The position numbers and the translations under genes are program-made. The notes beneath the pieces are model-generated. The model saw only the letters and a program-made list of their open reading frames with translations. It was not told the origin of the DNA and searched no databases. This document shows positions 25,502 through 36,273 of a stretch of DNA of 64,000 bases, piece by piece (position 1 is the stretch's first letter; every line of letters starts with the position of its first letter). Origin of the DNA: Andrena cerasifolii (taxonomy: Eukaryota > Arthropoda > Insecta > Hymenoptera > Andrenidae); NCBI RefSeq assembly GCF_050908995.1, contig NC_135120.1:3981433-4045432 (forward strand), given 5' to 3'.

Positions 25502-26546
25502 AAAGGAACAAGAAAAGAAAAATTAAAAAGGAGACAAAAAGCTTTGAATAGTATTTTACTACAGTTGCTTATTCCGTTGTAGGTTTACGTTTTGTATTGG
25601 CAATTTGAAAATTATTTTCGTTACAGATTTTGTTATAAATATTTTATATTTTTGTAAATAAAAGACATTTTAAAACTTTAAATAATTTTGTTTAATTGTG
25701 TTATCTAAAATATAATTATAGACTTTTCAATTGGAAGATAAATCGCACGTGGATATTTAAGCAGAAACTGGGTCACGCTCGTGAGCAAAAATGCGAGCAT
25801 TTTTATTTTCGCTGAGCAGAAATAGGGACATTTTATACTTCATATTAAATCGACTATTATTAGGTGAAAATGTTTTTAAAAATACTTCTTGTTTATTTTG
25901 TGTGTAAAGGAGAGGTTAAATATTACGTCTAATGAGATTTTTTGTCGATTGTTGCATAAATAAATAATAAATATCTATTTTTACATTAGCAGAACTCTTA
26001 CATGATTACAAATAGGGGCAGTGAGCTTAATGCCTAATAAGCGGGGTACACACCGTGTTGATACCACATTCTATGACAAACTTCCAACGGTATTTCTAAC
26101 AGGAGAAATAACGTTTCTCTGAGAATTTATATGTATTATTTCTTTACGGTTAACCCTTCGTGGTCACTGTGGGCCAAATAGACCCGCGTTTTAACTTTGG
26201 AGTTTGATACCGGTGACTTCCTGGCTTTGAAAGGGCGTTGACCTGACATTTTACGGAAAGTTGAGGTTCTCTCTTCCGCTAGAGCCCGCCAGTTTCTGAA
26301 TCAGAGTGCCCGTTGATGCGTGGCAGCCGTTACAAAAATATCGTTTTCGAGCGTAGATCGTTCGGGCCCCAAGTGTGACCAACGCGTAAATTTGATCGAA
26401 AAAGTGAAATTGTTTCATTCTACTCTAATTCGAGAAATTTACTTCAATAAAGTGTAATGTGTATGACTGTGACACAGAACACAGAATGTGTGTCGAATGC
26501 GCGGGAGAAGACTATATTCATTTCTTTTCATTTTTAAGTTATAGGC

Positions 26547-26680
26547 CGGTATTCGTAGTTGCTACTTATTCTTAAGCAAATGCTTAAGCATGCGGCATCC
26601 TCTACTAACCTAGTAGCTAGTAAAGGATGCCGAATGCTTAATCATTTGCTTAAGAATAAGTAGCCACTATGAATACAGGT
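26547..26680. mobile_element. Hairpin MITE, about 134 bp
   Basis: The arms are GTATTCGTAGTTGCTACTTA and its near complement. They continue through ttcttaagcaaatgcttaagc to a small loop around ctactaacctagtag. Fully foldable and noncoding. Superfamily not determined. Confidence 0.7.
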
Positions 26681-26686
26681 CATAGC

Positions 26687-27209
26687 GTATTCGGACTGTC
26701 GCACTGGTGCGCACTGACAAGGGAAGATCCCGAACCCGAAAATTCAAAAAATTCTGAAACTTTGTGATTACGTGGGGGATTTCCTCCTGATTACAACGTT
26801 TTTTTTGTTTGCTGCCCAAATTCACTCGAAGAGGGTGATATTAACCCTTGAAAATTCGGCTATTTTCTGATTTTGTGTTATAACTCACGAATTGTAAGAG
26901 ATAGAAAAAAAGTTTCAAGATAAAAGTTACTTCTTTTAATTAAATCTACCATTTAGTTCACGAGTTGTAACACAAAATCGGAAAATAACCGGATTTTCAG
27001 CGGTCAATTACACCCCCTTGGAGTTAATTTGGGCAGCAAACAAAAATTGCGTTGTAATCAGGAGGAAATTCTCTACATATTCACAGTTTCAGAATTTTTC
27101 GAATTTCCGGGTTCGGGATGTTCCTTTGTGAGTGTGAACTTTTTCGCTTCCGATTGGCTAAAATTTGCACTCAGAGCGCACCAGTGCAACCGTCGGAATT
27201 CGCTATTAC
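26687..27209. repeat. Foldback repeat, about 520 bp
   Basis: The outer words cgcactggtgcgc and gcgcaccagtgc, and the inner arms gaacccgaaaattc and gaatttccgggttc, pair in order across the element. Further arm words are tcctcctgattacaacg and tttgctgcccaaatt. The 64-codon frame at 27029-27223 is a product of the repeat. Confidence 0.7.
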
Positions 27210-27763
27210 TGTCTTATGAATAAAAATAATAACAAGAATCATTTTAATAATAAGAAATAGTTATTTCTCTAAATTAAACATGTTTTTTACTCCACAATTG
27301 ACCATATTCAGATCTCAAAATAAATAAGTACCTTTTTTGAAACGCACACTGTGAAACTGTATATTTTCTAAAAGGACTACATTTTGTTAGTATCAGCCAC
27401 AATCGGCACGAAAATTAATTGAAAAATAAAAAGGTTATGATTGTTTTAATAAAAAACTCATTTTTTAGGACTTTAAACTTTTCGATTTTTTTTACATGTC
27501 ATTTCATTTCTTACTAAAATGCGACTGTTCCATCTTCCACAATGTTCAATGTGTGTACCTTAATTATGGGGACTCCATTGGGCTGATACAGTTCGTTCGA
27601 TAACTATTTAAAAACTCGGCTGGGTCGAATCGATCCAGTGTGACCACCGCGGATCTTCACAGAAGTGTAACCACGATGGGTTAATGTTTTGTTTATAGAA
27701 AGTGAACCAATTACGCGAACGTACACAATGTCCCCGATTTACACCCCATTGGCGTTGATACTC

Positions 27764-27923
27764 ATAGCGAATTCAGTATCTCGCACTGACTCTGTGCAGG
27801 TACCAAAAAATGACTTGGATTGGTTGATTCGTATAGAGCTATCTTCGTCTCTATCAGAAACAATTAATCCAACTCATTTTCTGGCATCAGCACGCAGTCA
27901 GTGCGAGATACCGAATTCGCTAT
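27764..27923. repeat. Short foldback repeat (gaattcrgtatctcgcactga ends)
   Basis: Ends atagcgaattcagtatctcg and its complement pair, with inner arms around gactctgtgcaggta. A diverged relative lies at about 38800-38940, sharing ttgattggttgtttctgata and tctctatcagaaac words, so this is a dispersed family. Confidence 0.65.
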
Positions 27924-28281
27924 CAACTTATCAAAGCCAACGCTTTGTCATGTTTTGAGGTTGAAGGATCACTTCAAGATCATTTTGTTCTACGACAACC
28001 TAACCTACGCATGTTATTGAATTCGTCTTCTTATCGGCAACAACACACTACTAAACAAAATACGCGGGGCCAGTTAAAAAACTCAATCGCGAAAAATATG
28101 ATACAATAAAAAAAAAGTAAAATGCCTCTATTCGGCAAATTCCATCCAATAAATTTCCTACATAAAACAATTTTTGCTGCAGTTAATATATAACGAGTTA
28201 TTTTAGACGACAGTTGTTGGCCCGACTGGCCCTGTATAATATTATTTCTTGAATGTTAATAACCGTTATAATTTATGTACT

Positions 28282-28560
28282 TACGGTAAATCCTCGTTAT
28301 AGCCCCGTTTTTACCACGCGTAGTACGCCCGGTGACTATCCCCACCATTTCTTGGAATCCTTCGGTTGAGAGTGAGAGAATCCGAGAACGAGCGAGAGAG
28401 AACGAAACAGTTGACGAAGTTGCCGTCGACTCTTTCATTCCCTCTCGCTCGCTCTTGGGTTTTCTCACTCGCGGCATTGGCCGCACGGAATAGTGTCCGC
28501 AATGCGTCGTACGCCCGCCGCCAGCCCCGTTCGTCGAGTTTAATACGAGTGTTTACTGTA
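28282..28560. mobile_element. Tc1/mariner-type MITE (TACRGTAAAYCCTCG ends)
   Basis: The left terminus TACGGTAAATCCTCGTTAT is mirrored by a right terminus reading, in complement, TACAGTAAACACTCGTATT. Each side abuts TA or a T-rich flank. Arms continue inward (agagagcgagcgag, ctcgctcgctctt). Size and termini fit a mariner-derived non-autonomous element. Confidence 0.6.
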
Positions 28561-28817
28561 TACTTATTTAGTCACATTGGACTTCATTATCAGACATAGT
28601 TATACAAGGTGAGTCACTGAAGAAAAGCCACCTGAATAACTTCTACAGTTTTTGAGATAGGAAGAAATGTTTAAAAGTCAAACGTTGTTTGCTATCGAGT
28701 GGCCCATTACGTGGTGGACAGAACGTTATCTCAGGTGGAGGTGCTTAGGACATGTGAAGGTCAACTTAATTTGTTTTCAATGGAACCATTTATTTCTGAA
28801 TACTTACGATTGTAGAC

Positions 28818-29270
28818 TAGGGCGGAGCGATACTATATAGGCGAAAATTTAAAGTTGATTTTTCCGTTGGCCTAGGTGCGGAATAGTTGTCTTTTGATTA
28901 ACCAAACACAACTGTAAAAAAAATTTGGAAAATATTCATGTCTTCAGGTCCCTTTTTCTCCTAAATAATCATATAATCATTTTTAGGAGAAAAAGGAACC
29001 TGCAGACATGAATATTTTTCCAAAATTTGTTTACAATTGTGTTTGGTTAATCAAGAAACAACTATCTTGCACCCAGGCCAACAGAAAAATTCAAATTTAA
29101 ATTTTCGCCTATATAGTATGATTATATAGTCATTTTTAGGAGAAAAAGGAACCTGCAGACATGAATATTTTTCCAAAAAATTTTTACAGTTGTGTTTGGT
29201 TAATCAAAAGACAACTATCCCGCACCCAGGCCTACTGAAAATTCAAATTTAAATTTTCCGCTCCGCCCTA
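28818..29270. mobile_element. hAT-type element with perfect 8-bp duplication and a doubled right arm
   Basis: Ends TAGGGCGGAGCG and CGCTCCGCCCTA are flanked by TTGTAGAC at 28810-28817 and 29271-29278. The left arm pairs with two successive copies of the right arm (at about 28980-29110 and 29130-29265, words tttaggagaaaaaggaacc and tgtgtttggttaatca). So one arm was duplicated in tandem after or during insertion. Confidence 0.9.
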
Positions 29271-29633
29271 TTGTAGACCTTCACTAGGTGTTTTCAGTGA
29301 CCATAGTCATATAAAGCCATTCAGCTTGATTCGCAATACTGTCATCAAGGTTCCTTGAAAAATGTAAAGATATAACCCTTTTCCATTCATTACATATACA
29401 TAATTTATCTCGCGTCCTAGGCTCATAGCTCTTATTGTTAGCTCGCCAAGAGCCAGTTGTACTTGCGTGTGACGTCAGCGCCTCACATGCTGTATTTATA
29501 TACGAATATTCAATATTAGTATTAAAATATGCAAGTATGGTTATAGTATTTGTGTTCATGCAAAACAGCAAAAATTGTTCCGACTTGAATTGGCAAAGTC
29601 GCACATGACAAAGCGCACGAATATTTTATTTTC

Positions 29634-30347
29634 GGTAAATGTTTACTTTAGAGGAGGATTCTCCGATTTCAATCACCTTGACATATGTTGTCGAAGTCAT
29701 CATTCTGAACAACATTTCCCTTTAAACATTTTGGCGGTCGGGTTCAGTTTACTAGATATTCGCAAAAAAACTTTAGTTTGCACTAGAACTACCGAGTTTA
29801 ACCCAGACCCACATCGGCTTGCTACCATGGTTTACGCGTCCGCAAGCGGGCACGCGCCCCGCCCTAATCTAACCCCAACCAATACTAATACCGTCGGTTG
29901 TGAAACAGATTTCAATCTATTATGCGGAAAGTTTTTTATTAATATCTCTGGAACTAAAGCTAACCGCCAAAAAGTTTAAAGAGAAATGTTGTTCAGAATG
30001 ATGACCCTCATCGCGTGATGCTTGTAACCGCAATCTCATTTTTAATATCCCCCAAACTCACATCGGTTCGCTACCTACCATGCTTTACGCGCCCGTGAGG
30101 CACCCCCTCCCCCAACCTAGCCCCAATCAATACTAATACAGTCGGCTGTGAAACAGTCAGACGGTATGCCAGTCAGACAATAGGCAGATTTCATTGTACA
30201 ATTACGCCAAGTTATTTGCAAATATTTTGTAAACCAAAGCAGAGCGCCAAAAAGTTTAGAGGGAAATGTTGTTCAGAATGATGATCTTGGCAACATGTGT
30301 GAAGCTCAACGTCATCGGAGAATCCTCCCCTAAAGTAAACATTTACC
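29634..30347. mobile_element. Inverted-repeat element of the 'ccaatactaatacc' family, 714 bp
   Basis: Ends GGTAAATGTTTACTTTAG and CTAAAGTAAACATTTACC are perfect complements. The next arm words (gaggattctccgat, catatgttgtcgaagtcatc) also pair. The interior repeats ccaatcaatactaatac twice with GC-rich patches, as in 4185-5470 and 10365-11180. No transposase. It lies about 240 bp before ARV1 exon 3. Confidence 0.8.
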
Positions 30348-30583
30348 ATATTTGACAAATAATCGTAGACGAATATTTGGCATATTTTTTAACACATATA
30401 TGGATGGAGTTTGAATAATGTAACCGCAGCATAAGCGAAATAGTGGTTTGAAATCACTCCTAGCCACATGATTTGTATGAAAGTGGGGTCGATAGAGAGG
30501 GAATACTGTTTACACTCTTTATTATATTTACAATACAATATTTATAATTATAATTCGCTTATCTACACTTTTTATAATTTCAG

Positions 30584-30702
30584 TGGTATCCAACAGCGGG
30601 AAACTGGAATCTATCGTCGTCTTAGGAATTGGCACACTAGTTTACATTTATGCATCTAATTTTTCTGCTACAATGTTCGAATCTTTGGAACTAATGTACT
30701 GA
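30584..30702 (+). CDS. ARV1: ARV1 coding exon 3 (C-terminus)
   Basis: The exon starts after a strong acceptor (tttttataatttcag) and completes the codon split in exon 2. It then encodes VSNSGKLESIVVLGIGTLVYIYASNF and ends ELMY before TGA. The hydrophobic VVLGIGTLVYIYA segment matches the last membrane helix of ARV1 proteins. Together the three exons give 237 codons plus stop, compared with 271 residues in the human protein. Polyadenylation signals (AATAAA within taaataaataaa, 30715-30725) follow 14 bp after the stop, supporting the 3' end. Confidence 0.85.
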
Positions 30703-31049
30703 TATGTGTTCCGTAAATAAATAAATTTCTTTCATAAATTTGATTAACCGTATGTCAACCCTAAAAATGCGAGACTTAGTGCTACGCACGAAGAAAAGTA
30801 TATAAGGACGAATGTCTGAACTGTTTTGCGCTCAAAGTAAATATATGCTGTCTCTAGAACTATATTGATAAAATTGATTTCTTTCGGTGCAAAATAGGGC
30901 CTCCTATTCGTTAGGGAATTTGTTAGGGTAATAGTCAAGGATACAGTCGAAAGTCGCGTTCTTACGTCATTCTTGGGAAAATTAATTTTAAAGTTCTAAT
31001 ATACATTTGCATTTAAGAGTGGAAACCATTAAAAAAACCGAGACCATAG

Positions 31050-31207
31050 ATCTTGGCAATTGCAGCCTTCAGATGACGCTGTTGGATGTGTCAGACGGGC
31101 AGCAGGATCTGCTGCCGGTCTGCCGGCAGAACCGTAGCCTAATGCGGACACAGATCACACCGAATCTGCCGGTAGACTCCGCTGCCAGATTTGGTTATCA
31201 GGGTATA
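31050..31207 (-). repeat. End fragment of the CCTGATAACC element family
   Basis: Inverted relative of 63655-63845: ctgccggcaga words, the word gacgctgttggatgtgtcag, and a terminus tggttatcagggt. Only one end is present. Confidence 0.7.
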
Positions 31208-31309
31208 AAGTATGGTAAGTGGTATGAGGAAATAAGAATAGAAAGGACACCAGAATATTCGATTCTTGGTATAGAATGGTCTGAAAAGAAATAGTTGAGG
31301 ACTGAGCAA

Positions 31310-32120
31310 GGTTCAAATTGGGAAATACAATTTTACCCGGGAGGAAACGTATTAGAAAGAATGACAGAAAAAAGTGTTTAGTGTGTGGCGCTGAAGGGCA
31401 GAGACTTGTAGAGACACTATAATAAGAGTCTGTCCACGAGCTTTATGTCCGCTATGTTTTGGCTTAATCCAACGAGAGAGAAAGAGATATACACCATTTT
31501 ACTTTTAACCACTTTTAACAACTTTTACGTTTATGGCGGTATTTTACTTCGTGTAAGTAGTACATATACATATGGCAATAAATCCTCAAAAAAGGTTATG
31601 TTATGAAATTGTTTATGAATATACATACATTATTTTTTTACTACCCAAATGCACGTTTACAAACAATTAGAAGAGTATGACAAAAAACGTTTTTTATTCA
31701 TTTTCAAACATATATTTTAAAAAAAAAATGTGTTTCAATTAAAATTTGTATGATTGACAGATTTAAAAATCAGCGGGAATAGACAAAAAGTGGCGGACCA
31801 ATCAAAAGTGGCCTTCTCATGGCCAGACTCTTATTATAGTGTCCCTAGAGACTGGGGAACACATGCTTGAAGAATGTATGGAAAGAGAATCAGGATAAAC
31901 GATTATGATACAAAAATGGCCAGGAAAATACTAGAGAACAAGGGATATACTGAAAAATAGATAAGATTCAAGAATTGAAGAGAAGGGGCAGTGGAACTGA
32001 AAAAGAGAGTGGAAGCTGAAATGAAACAGAACGAAAAGATAGGAATGCATGGGATGGGCAGGAAGAATAGAGGGAAAGAAAGAGGGACACGCAAGTGGAC
32101 AGACTAAGCCTAGAATTGAA
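31310..32120 (+). pseudogene. Non-LTR retrotransposon (LINE) 3' remnant, split by a MITE
   Basis: On the plus strand the translation before 31400 reads RKKCLVCGAEGQ. After the intervening element it resumes as ETGEHMLEECME. This is the Cys-His motif (CxxC...H....C) found at the C-terminus of R1/I-type LINE ORF2 proteins. Downstream stops and a purine-rich tract to about 32120 complete the decayed tail. The clade cannot be fixed from this piece. Confidence 0.6.
31409..31847. mobile_element. hAT-type MITE inserted in the LINE remnant
   Basis: Termini are TAGAGACACTATAATAAG and its near complement. Flanking octamers are GAGACTTG (31401-31408) and GAGACTGG (31848-31855), 7 of 8 identical. The interior is AT-rich and noncoding. 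The insertion interrupts the LINE Cys-His motif, so it is the younger of the two. Confidence 0.8.
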
Positions 32121-32407
32121 GAGAGGAAAATTGTGCGACGGTATCGATATAGCGAGGCGAGGTAAAATAAACAATTAAGTTAAATTCAATTGCGTTGCTA
32201 GCAAAGTTAAAAATAGCGGTAGTTAGAAGCAGAAGAATAGAGTAAGAAGCGGACAGTGAGAGAAAATATGATAAAGTAGAATGAGAGTAATGAGAAGAGG
32301 ATGTAGACATAGAAGTGTGGACTTATTATAACGGCAATGGAAGCCTTGTAACCCGAAAAGGAACTCAATAAACTTACTATTAAATTAGATTTGTAATATT
32401 AATATAT

Positions 32408-32530
32408 TTAACATTCCTTAAGAGGTACAATACTCCATCCACGGACTAATCTGTCGAATCCAGAAGAGAACAAATTGCAGACTCCGCTATCTTCTGCCCA
32501 AGCTACCGACGAGACCATTCTCCGGTGACC
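32408..32530 (-). CDS. WDR37: WDR37 last coding exon
   Basis: Read on the minus strand after the acceptor ttaatttcag, the exon encodes GHRRMVSSVAWAEDSG, then NLFSSGFDRLVRGW and ends KEC before TAA. This matches the C-terminal WD repeat of WDR37, whose family signature there is GHRRMV...AW......N...CGFDR...GW. Phase 0 agrees with the preceding exon, which ends SRQ. It was found by looking for the family's C-terminus and is too short to stand out as an open frame. Confidence 0.88.
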   Translation of the reverse strand, partial: GHRRMVSSVAWAEDSGVCNLFSSGFDRLVRGWSIVPLKEC

Positions 32531-32699
32531 CTGAAATTAATTTAAAGAATTTAATGTTAAAGTAATTATTATTTATTACTTTTACATCACAATACATTAA
32601 GGTTAAAAGCACTTTTTGGCTCTAGAACATATTGTGGGAATAATTTTCTAAATTAAAGATATCACTTAAAAACTGATCTTTTTTTAGTATCTATTCGAA

Positions 32700-33632
32700 A
32701 ACACAGTTCGACAAAATTTGACTTTTTTCGGACTTGTAACATTCAATAGCCGTTTCTTATAGGTTTTTGTGCCCTGATAACGAATCCGCAAACCGTTTGT
32801 TGCTATCACCCTCAGTTTTTGAGAAATTCGATTTTGAAAAAAAAAACTGCAAATTTTCAACTTTGAATATCTTTTGTGTCGAAACGGTAATACTTATTCG
32901 GTTGCTCGTTGCGTCAAATTATTCCATGAATCCTCCCGACTACAACGATATAAGTTATTATTGCATTATGAATATTTAAATATGTTTAAGCATCGATCGA
33001 AGGGAAAAGGACACCCGAAATGCACCCATTTTTGAAGATACCTTTCAATTTATTTCCAAAACTAAGGGTCTAGGAGAAAATTTGACTACTCCACGCGATG
33101 CAGCAGACATTTTTCCTTCGAAAAGCATCGACAGCAGTTGCAAGTCTCGTTTTGTTTTCAATACAGAAGTTTGGCAAAACATGTGCTGTATTGAAAACAA
33201 AACGTGACTTACCACTTCTGTTAGTAGTTTCCGAAAGAAAATTTCTGCTGCATCGCGCGGAGTAGTCAATTTTTCTCCTAGACCCTTAGTTTTAGAAATT
33301 AATTGAAAGATATCTTCAAAAATGGGTACACTCCGGGTGTCCTTTTCCCTTTGTTCGATGTTTAAACATATTTAAATGTTCATAATACAATAATAACTTA
33401 TATTGTTGTATTCGGGAGGGTTCATAGAATAATTTGACACAACGAGAAACCGAGTAGGTATTACCATTTCGACACAAAAGATGTTCAAAGTTGAAAATTT
33501 TCATTTTTTTTTTCAAAATCGAATTTCTGAAAAACGTTCATTTCTCAAATTCGTTTTCATGGCACGGAAACCTATAAGAAACGGCTATTTAATGTTTCAA
33601 GTCCAGATGGCTGTCGAACTGTGTAATGAATT
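32700..33632. repeat. Foldback repeat, about 930 bp
   Basis: Left-arm words (cattcaatagccgtttctta, ctcagtttttgagaaattcg, gtctaggagaaaatttgac) recur in reverse on the right, converging on a centre near 33170. A related but diverged foldback occurs at 61320-61955. The open frames are mirror products of the arms. Confidence 0.8.
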
Positions 33633-34475
33633 ATGTAAATTCATATACAAACTACCTTGTGTAGGATATGGTCACATTTCTAATGCAAACAGAAAAAGGG
33701 CGATACCTAAGAAATACGTAGAAAATGCAAACCAAAGTGTTTTCATTATGAATTATGAGGTATTGTTTCCTAAAAAATAAGTTTTGAAAACTCATTGAGT
33801 TCGTGTGCTTCATTTCCCTTGTCTTTCATTGATTGTTCTGTGAACCATTTATGTGATCATCAAGTATGGACCGAAATCGCCATACAACAAAAAGGGGGTT
33901 GATTTCTTACGCAAAAGTTATTAAGAAATATAGGATGAAATTTTTCACACGAAGTTGTATTTTTGGGACCACTGAATTTCAATATACAGTTCAGTTACTT
34001 ACTTTAATATTCGGACACCACAGTACTTTCAAAATTATAGATTTATATTTTCGCAAATTATTAAAATATTCGTTCTGTTGCTTTATATTATGTTAAATTA
34101 TTATAATATAATCAATTGTTTAGTAATGATAATATTTTATTGCACAACAAAAATATTCGGACATCTAATATATTCCTCGCTTAACTAATTCCAAGGAATA
34201 TCCTAGTCGCGTGTTTACGTTTACAATGTAAACACGCTAGTAATTTTACGATTATGCCAGTCTGAGACAAGAAATTCGGCAATAAATAAATAAATGACTA
34301 AACATCTACATTTCCAAATGCCACGAAAAGGAAGCAATGCAAGCTTTGATAAACTCCAACTTGTAATTTATAGTTATGTATAAAGCAAACATTGTTAGAT
34401 TGTTATATTGGAATGTAACAATCAGTTAATACTTAATACTGCCATCATAGGTTAAATCCAATTCCGATGCTTGTA
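33633..34475. other. No gene recognised
   Basis: AT-rich DNA between two transposable elements within the WDR37 intron. Open frames here (for example 33866-34096) have no recognisable family. Confidence 0.4.
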
Positions 34476-35643
34476 TACAGAGTGTCCCAAAAATGTTGTA
34501 GTTCTTTGAGAGCGGTGACTGCGGGTGTGATTTGAAACAACTTTTTCCTTAGCGAAAATATTGTCCGAAGCATCATTAACGAGATATTAACAAAAAAACC
34601 CTGGCCAATCAGAGCGCGAGCCTTCCGCTCGTGCTCCCGCGGAAGCGTTGACTACGCAGTAGGCAGCTGCGCTTGTACTATGAACAAGAAAATCGGCATG
34701 CATCGAAGGAAATCGCGCAAAATAACAAATGAAGAAGACGTAACATACAAAATCGAACTTTTCGTCATCTTTTGATTGTCACTTAAAGTGAATAATGAAT
34801 AAAGGATAAATCGAGGAAAATCATGTGAAACATAAAACGAAGAATACAGTTTTTTTTTTAAAGCAGAATCGAAAATAATAATTATTTGAAGTAAGAGGAT
34901 AAGGAATACGCAAATTTCCTTTTGTTAATATCGTACAGACGAAAATGTAATGTAACAAGAAATGAACGAATAGTGATCATAGTTCGTTATTGTCATAAAA
35001 ATCCCTAATTCAATAACGGCCAACACTGTTGCTGATTATGAATAAGACTGTTTAAAAATCCCGAAGAAAAATTTATGTACGGAAATTTGGAGAATTATCG
35101 CCGGAAATTAGCCATAGTCTGTGTTTGAGATTCTAGCGGTTGAGCGCGTTGGATGCCGGAGAGGTTATGTTCGATGGTAAAAAGGCGCACACACAACACA
35201 GGGCTTAAAATGAGTAGCGTCAAGTTTAAAATATTATAGAGATAATATTATAGAGATAAAGGAGAACAATGAGATAAATGAGATAATTGGGATAATTGAG
35301 ATAAATGAGATAAATACGATAAATGATATATATGAGGTAAATGAGATTAAAATGAACCAGTACAGTGAGCTTGCGAACGTGAGAATGCAAATATGAGTTC
35401 TAGTGTCTAGCGATTGTATGAATGCACGAAGATGATAGAATCACTGCACGTTGCACCACCACGTGCGCGTTACCCACGGCTATCTACAATCGATCCGCGA
35501 ACGTGAGAGGAGCTAAGCTTGCTTGAGAGTTCAATTCGATAGATGAATTCACCATGAGAGGTGAACGTTCACAAGGTGAGAAAATGTGATTCGACACGCG
35601 AAACGTCTTTTACTATACACTGTGCGAACAAAAGTGAGTGTAA

Positions 35644-36082
35644 GGGCCTATGCACACGGCGACTTTTTGCAGCGATACAGTCGCGGTACACTCGCAAAGA
35701 GGCTGCGATGCTACCGCGATGCAGTCGCTGCCCGTTTATATTTGCACACTTGCGTAGCACAGTCGCGATGCAGCAGCGATACAAATGTGACGCAGTGTTC
35801 GGAACGATGGAGCTGCAGTGATGGAGGGGGAAACTCCTACAGGAGCGGTGGTAATGTGTGCGTGACTGACGCAGGCGCAGTTCATGCACACATTACCACT
35901 GCGCCTGTAGGTGTTTCCCCCTCCATCGGTGTAGCCGAATCCCTCCGAACTCTGCCGAACACTGAGTGAACGCTTAGTCGCTCGTTTGCATGGATACAAT
36001 CACTGGCAATTATTTCAGTTGCCCTTCTGTAGCGAAACGCGCGACTGTATCGCTGCAAAGAGTCGCCGTTTGCATAGGCCCC
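35644..36082. mobile_element. Nested MITE with GGGCCTATGCA termini
   Basis: The left end GGGCCTATGCACACGGCGAC and the right end GTCGCCGTTTGCATAGGCCC are inverted repeats. They continue through tttgcagcgatacagtcgcg and its complement. It contains a second inserted element at 35793-35964. Confidence 0.8.
35793..35964. mobile_element. hAT-type MITE inside the MITE
   Basis: Termini CAGTGTTCGG and CCGAACACTG. The hairpin interior (gtgatggagggggaaactcc, tgtgtgcgtgactgacgca) is closely related to the 10552-10714 MITE. Flanks gtgacg and gtgaacg are only an imperfect target duplication. Confidence 0.75.
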
Positions 36083-36273
36083 AAGATGGCTGCTCGTTTC
36101 CGTTCGAGCGATGTCTCGAACGTTCTAGTAACTGATCGAAGTGGTGCGCTTATTGGATCATCGATTGTAGAACCGCCGCGACTTCCGCTCTCCGGGAGGT
36201 GCTGTGGTGAGAATGAGTGTGGCGGTGAGCGGAACTACCACATTCCCAAACAGCCTACGTTAAATTTAAAAAA

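Larger units (their letters stand above)
22498..25832 (+). mobile_element. pogo/Tigger-type DNA transposon (decayed), approximate limits
   Basis: The transposase remnant at 23017-25501 is bracketed by inverted words: aatgtccctatttct at 22498 and agaaatagggacatt ending at 25832. A second subterminal word (atttctgctcag / ctgagcagaaat) is present at both sides. No exact TA target duplication could be fixed, so the outer limits are approximate. Confidence 0.6.
21764..30583 (+). other. ARV1: ARV1 intron 2 (8.8 kb)
   Basis: Bounded by GTAAGT at 21764 and the acceptor tttcag at 30578-30583, phase 1 on both sides. It contains the decayed pogo element, several foldback and short inverted-repeat elements, and a 714-bp element close to the acceptor. 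No host exon is recognised inside. Confidence 0.8.

Noticed and set aside
33045..33780. Several open frames around 33 kb
   Set aside because: They mirror each other across the 32700-33632 foldback and have no known family.
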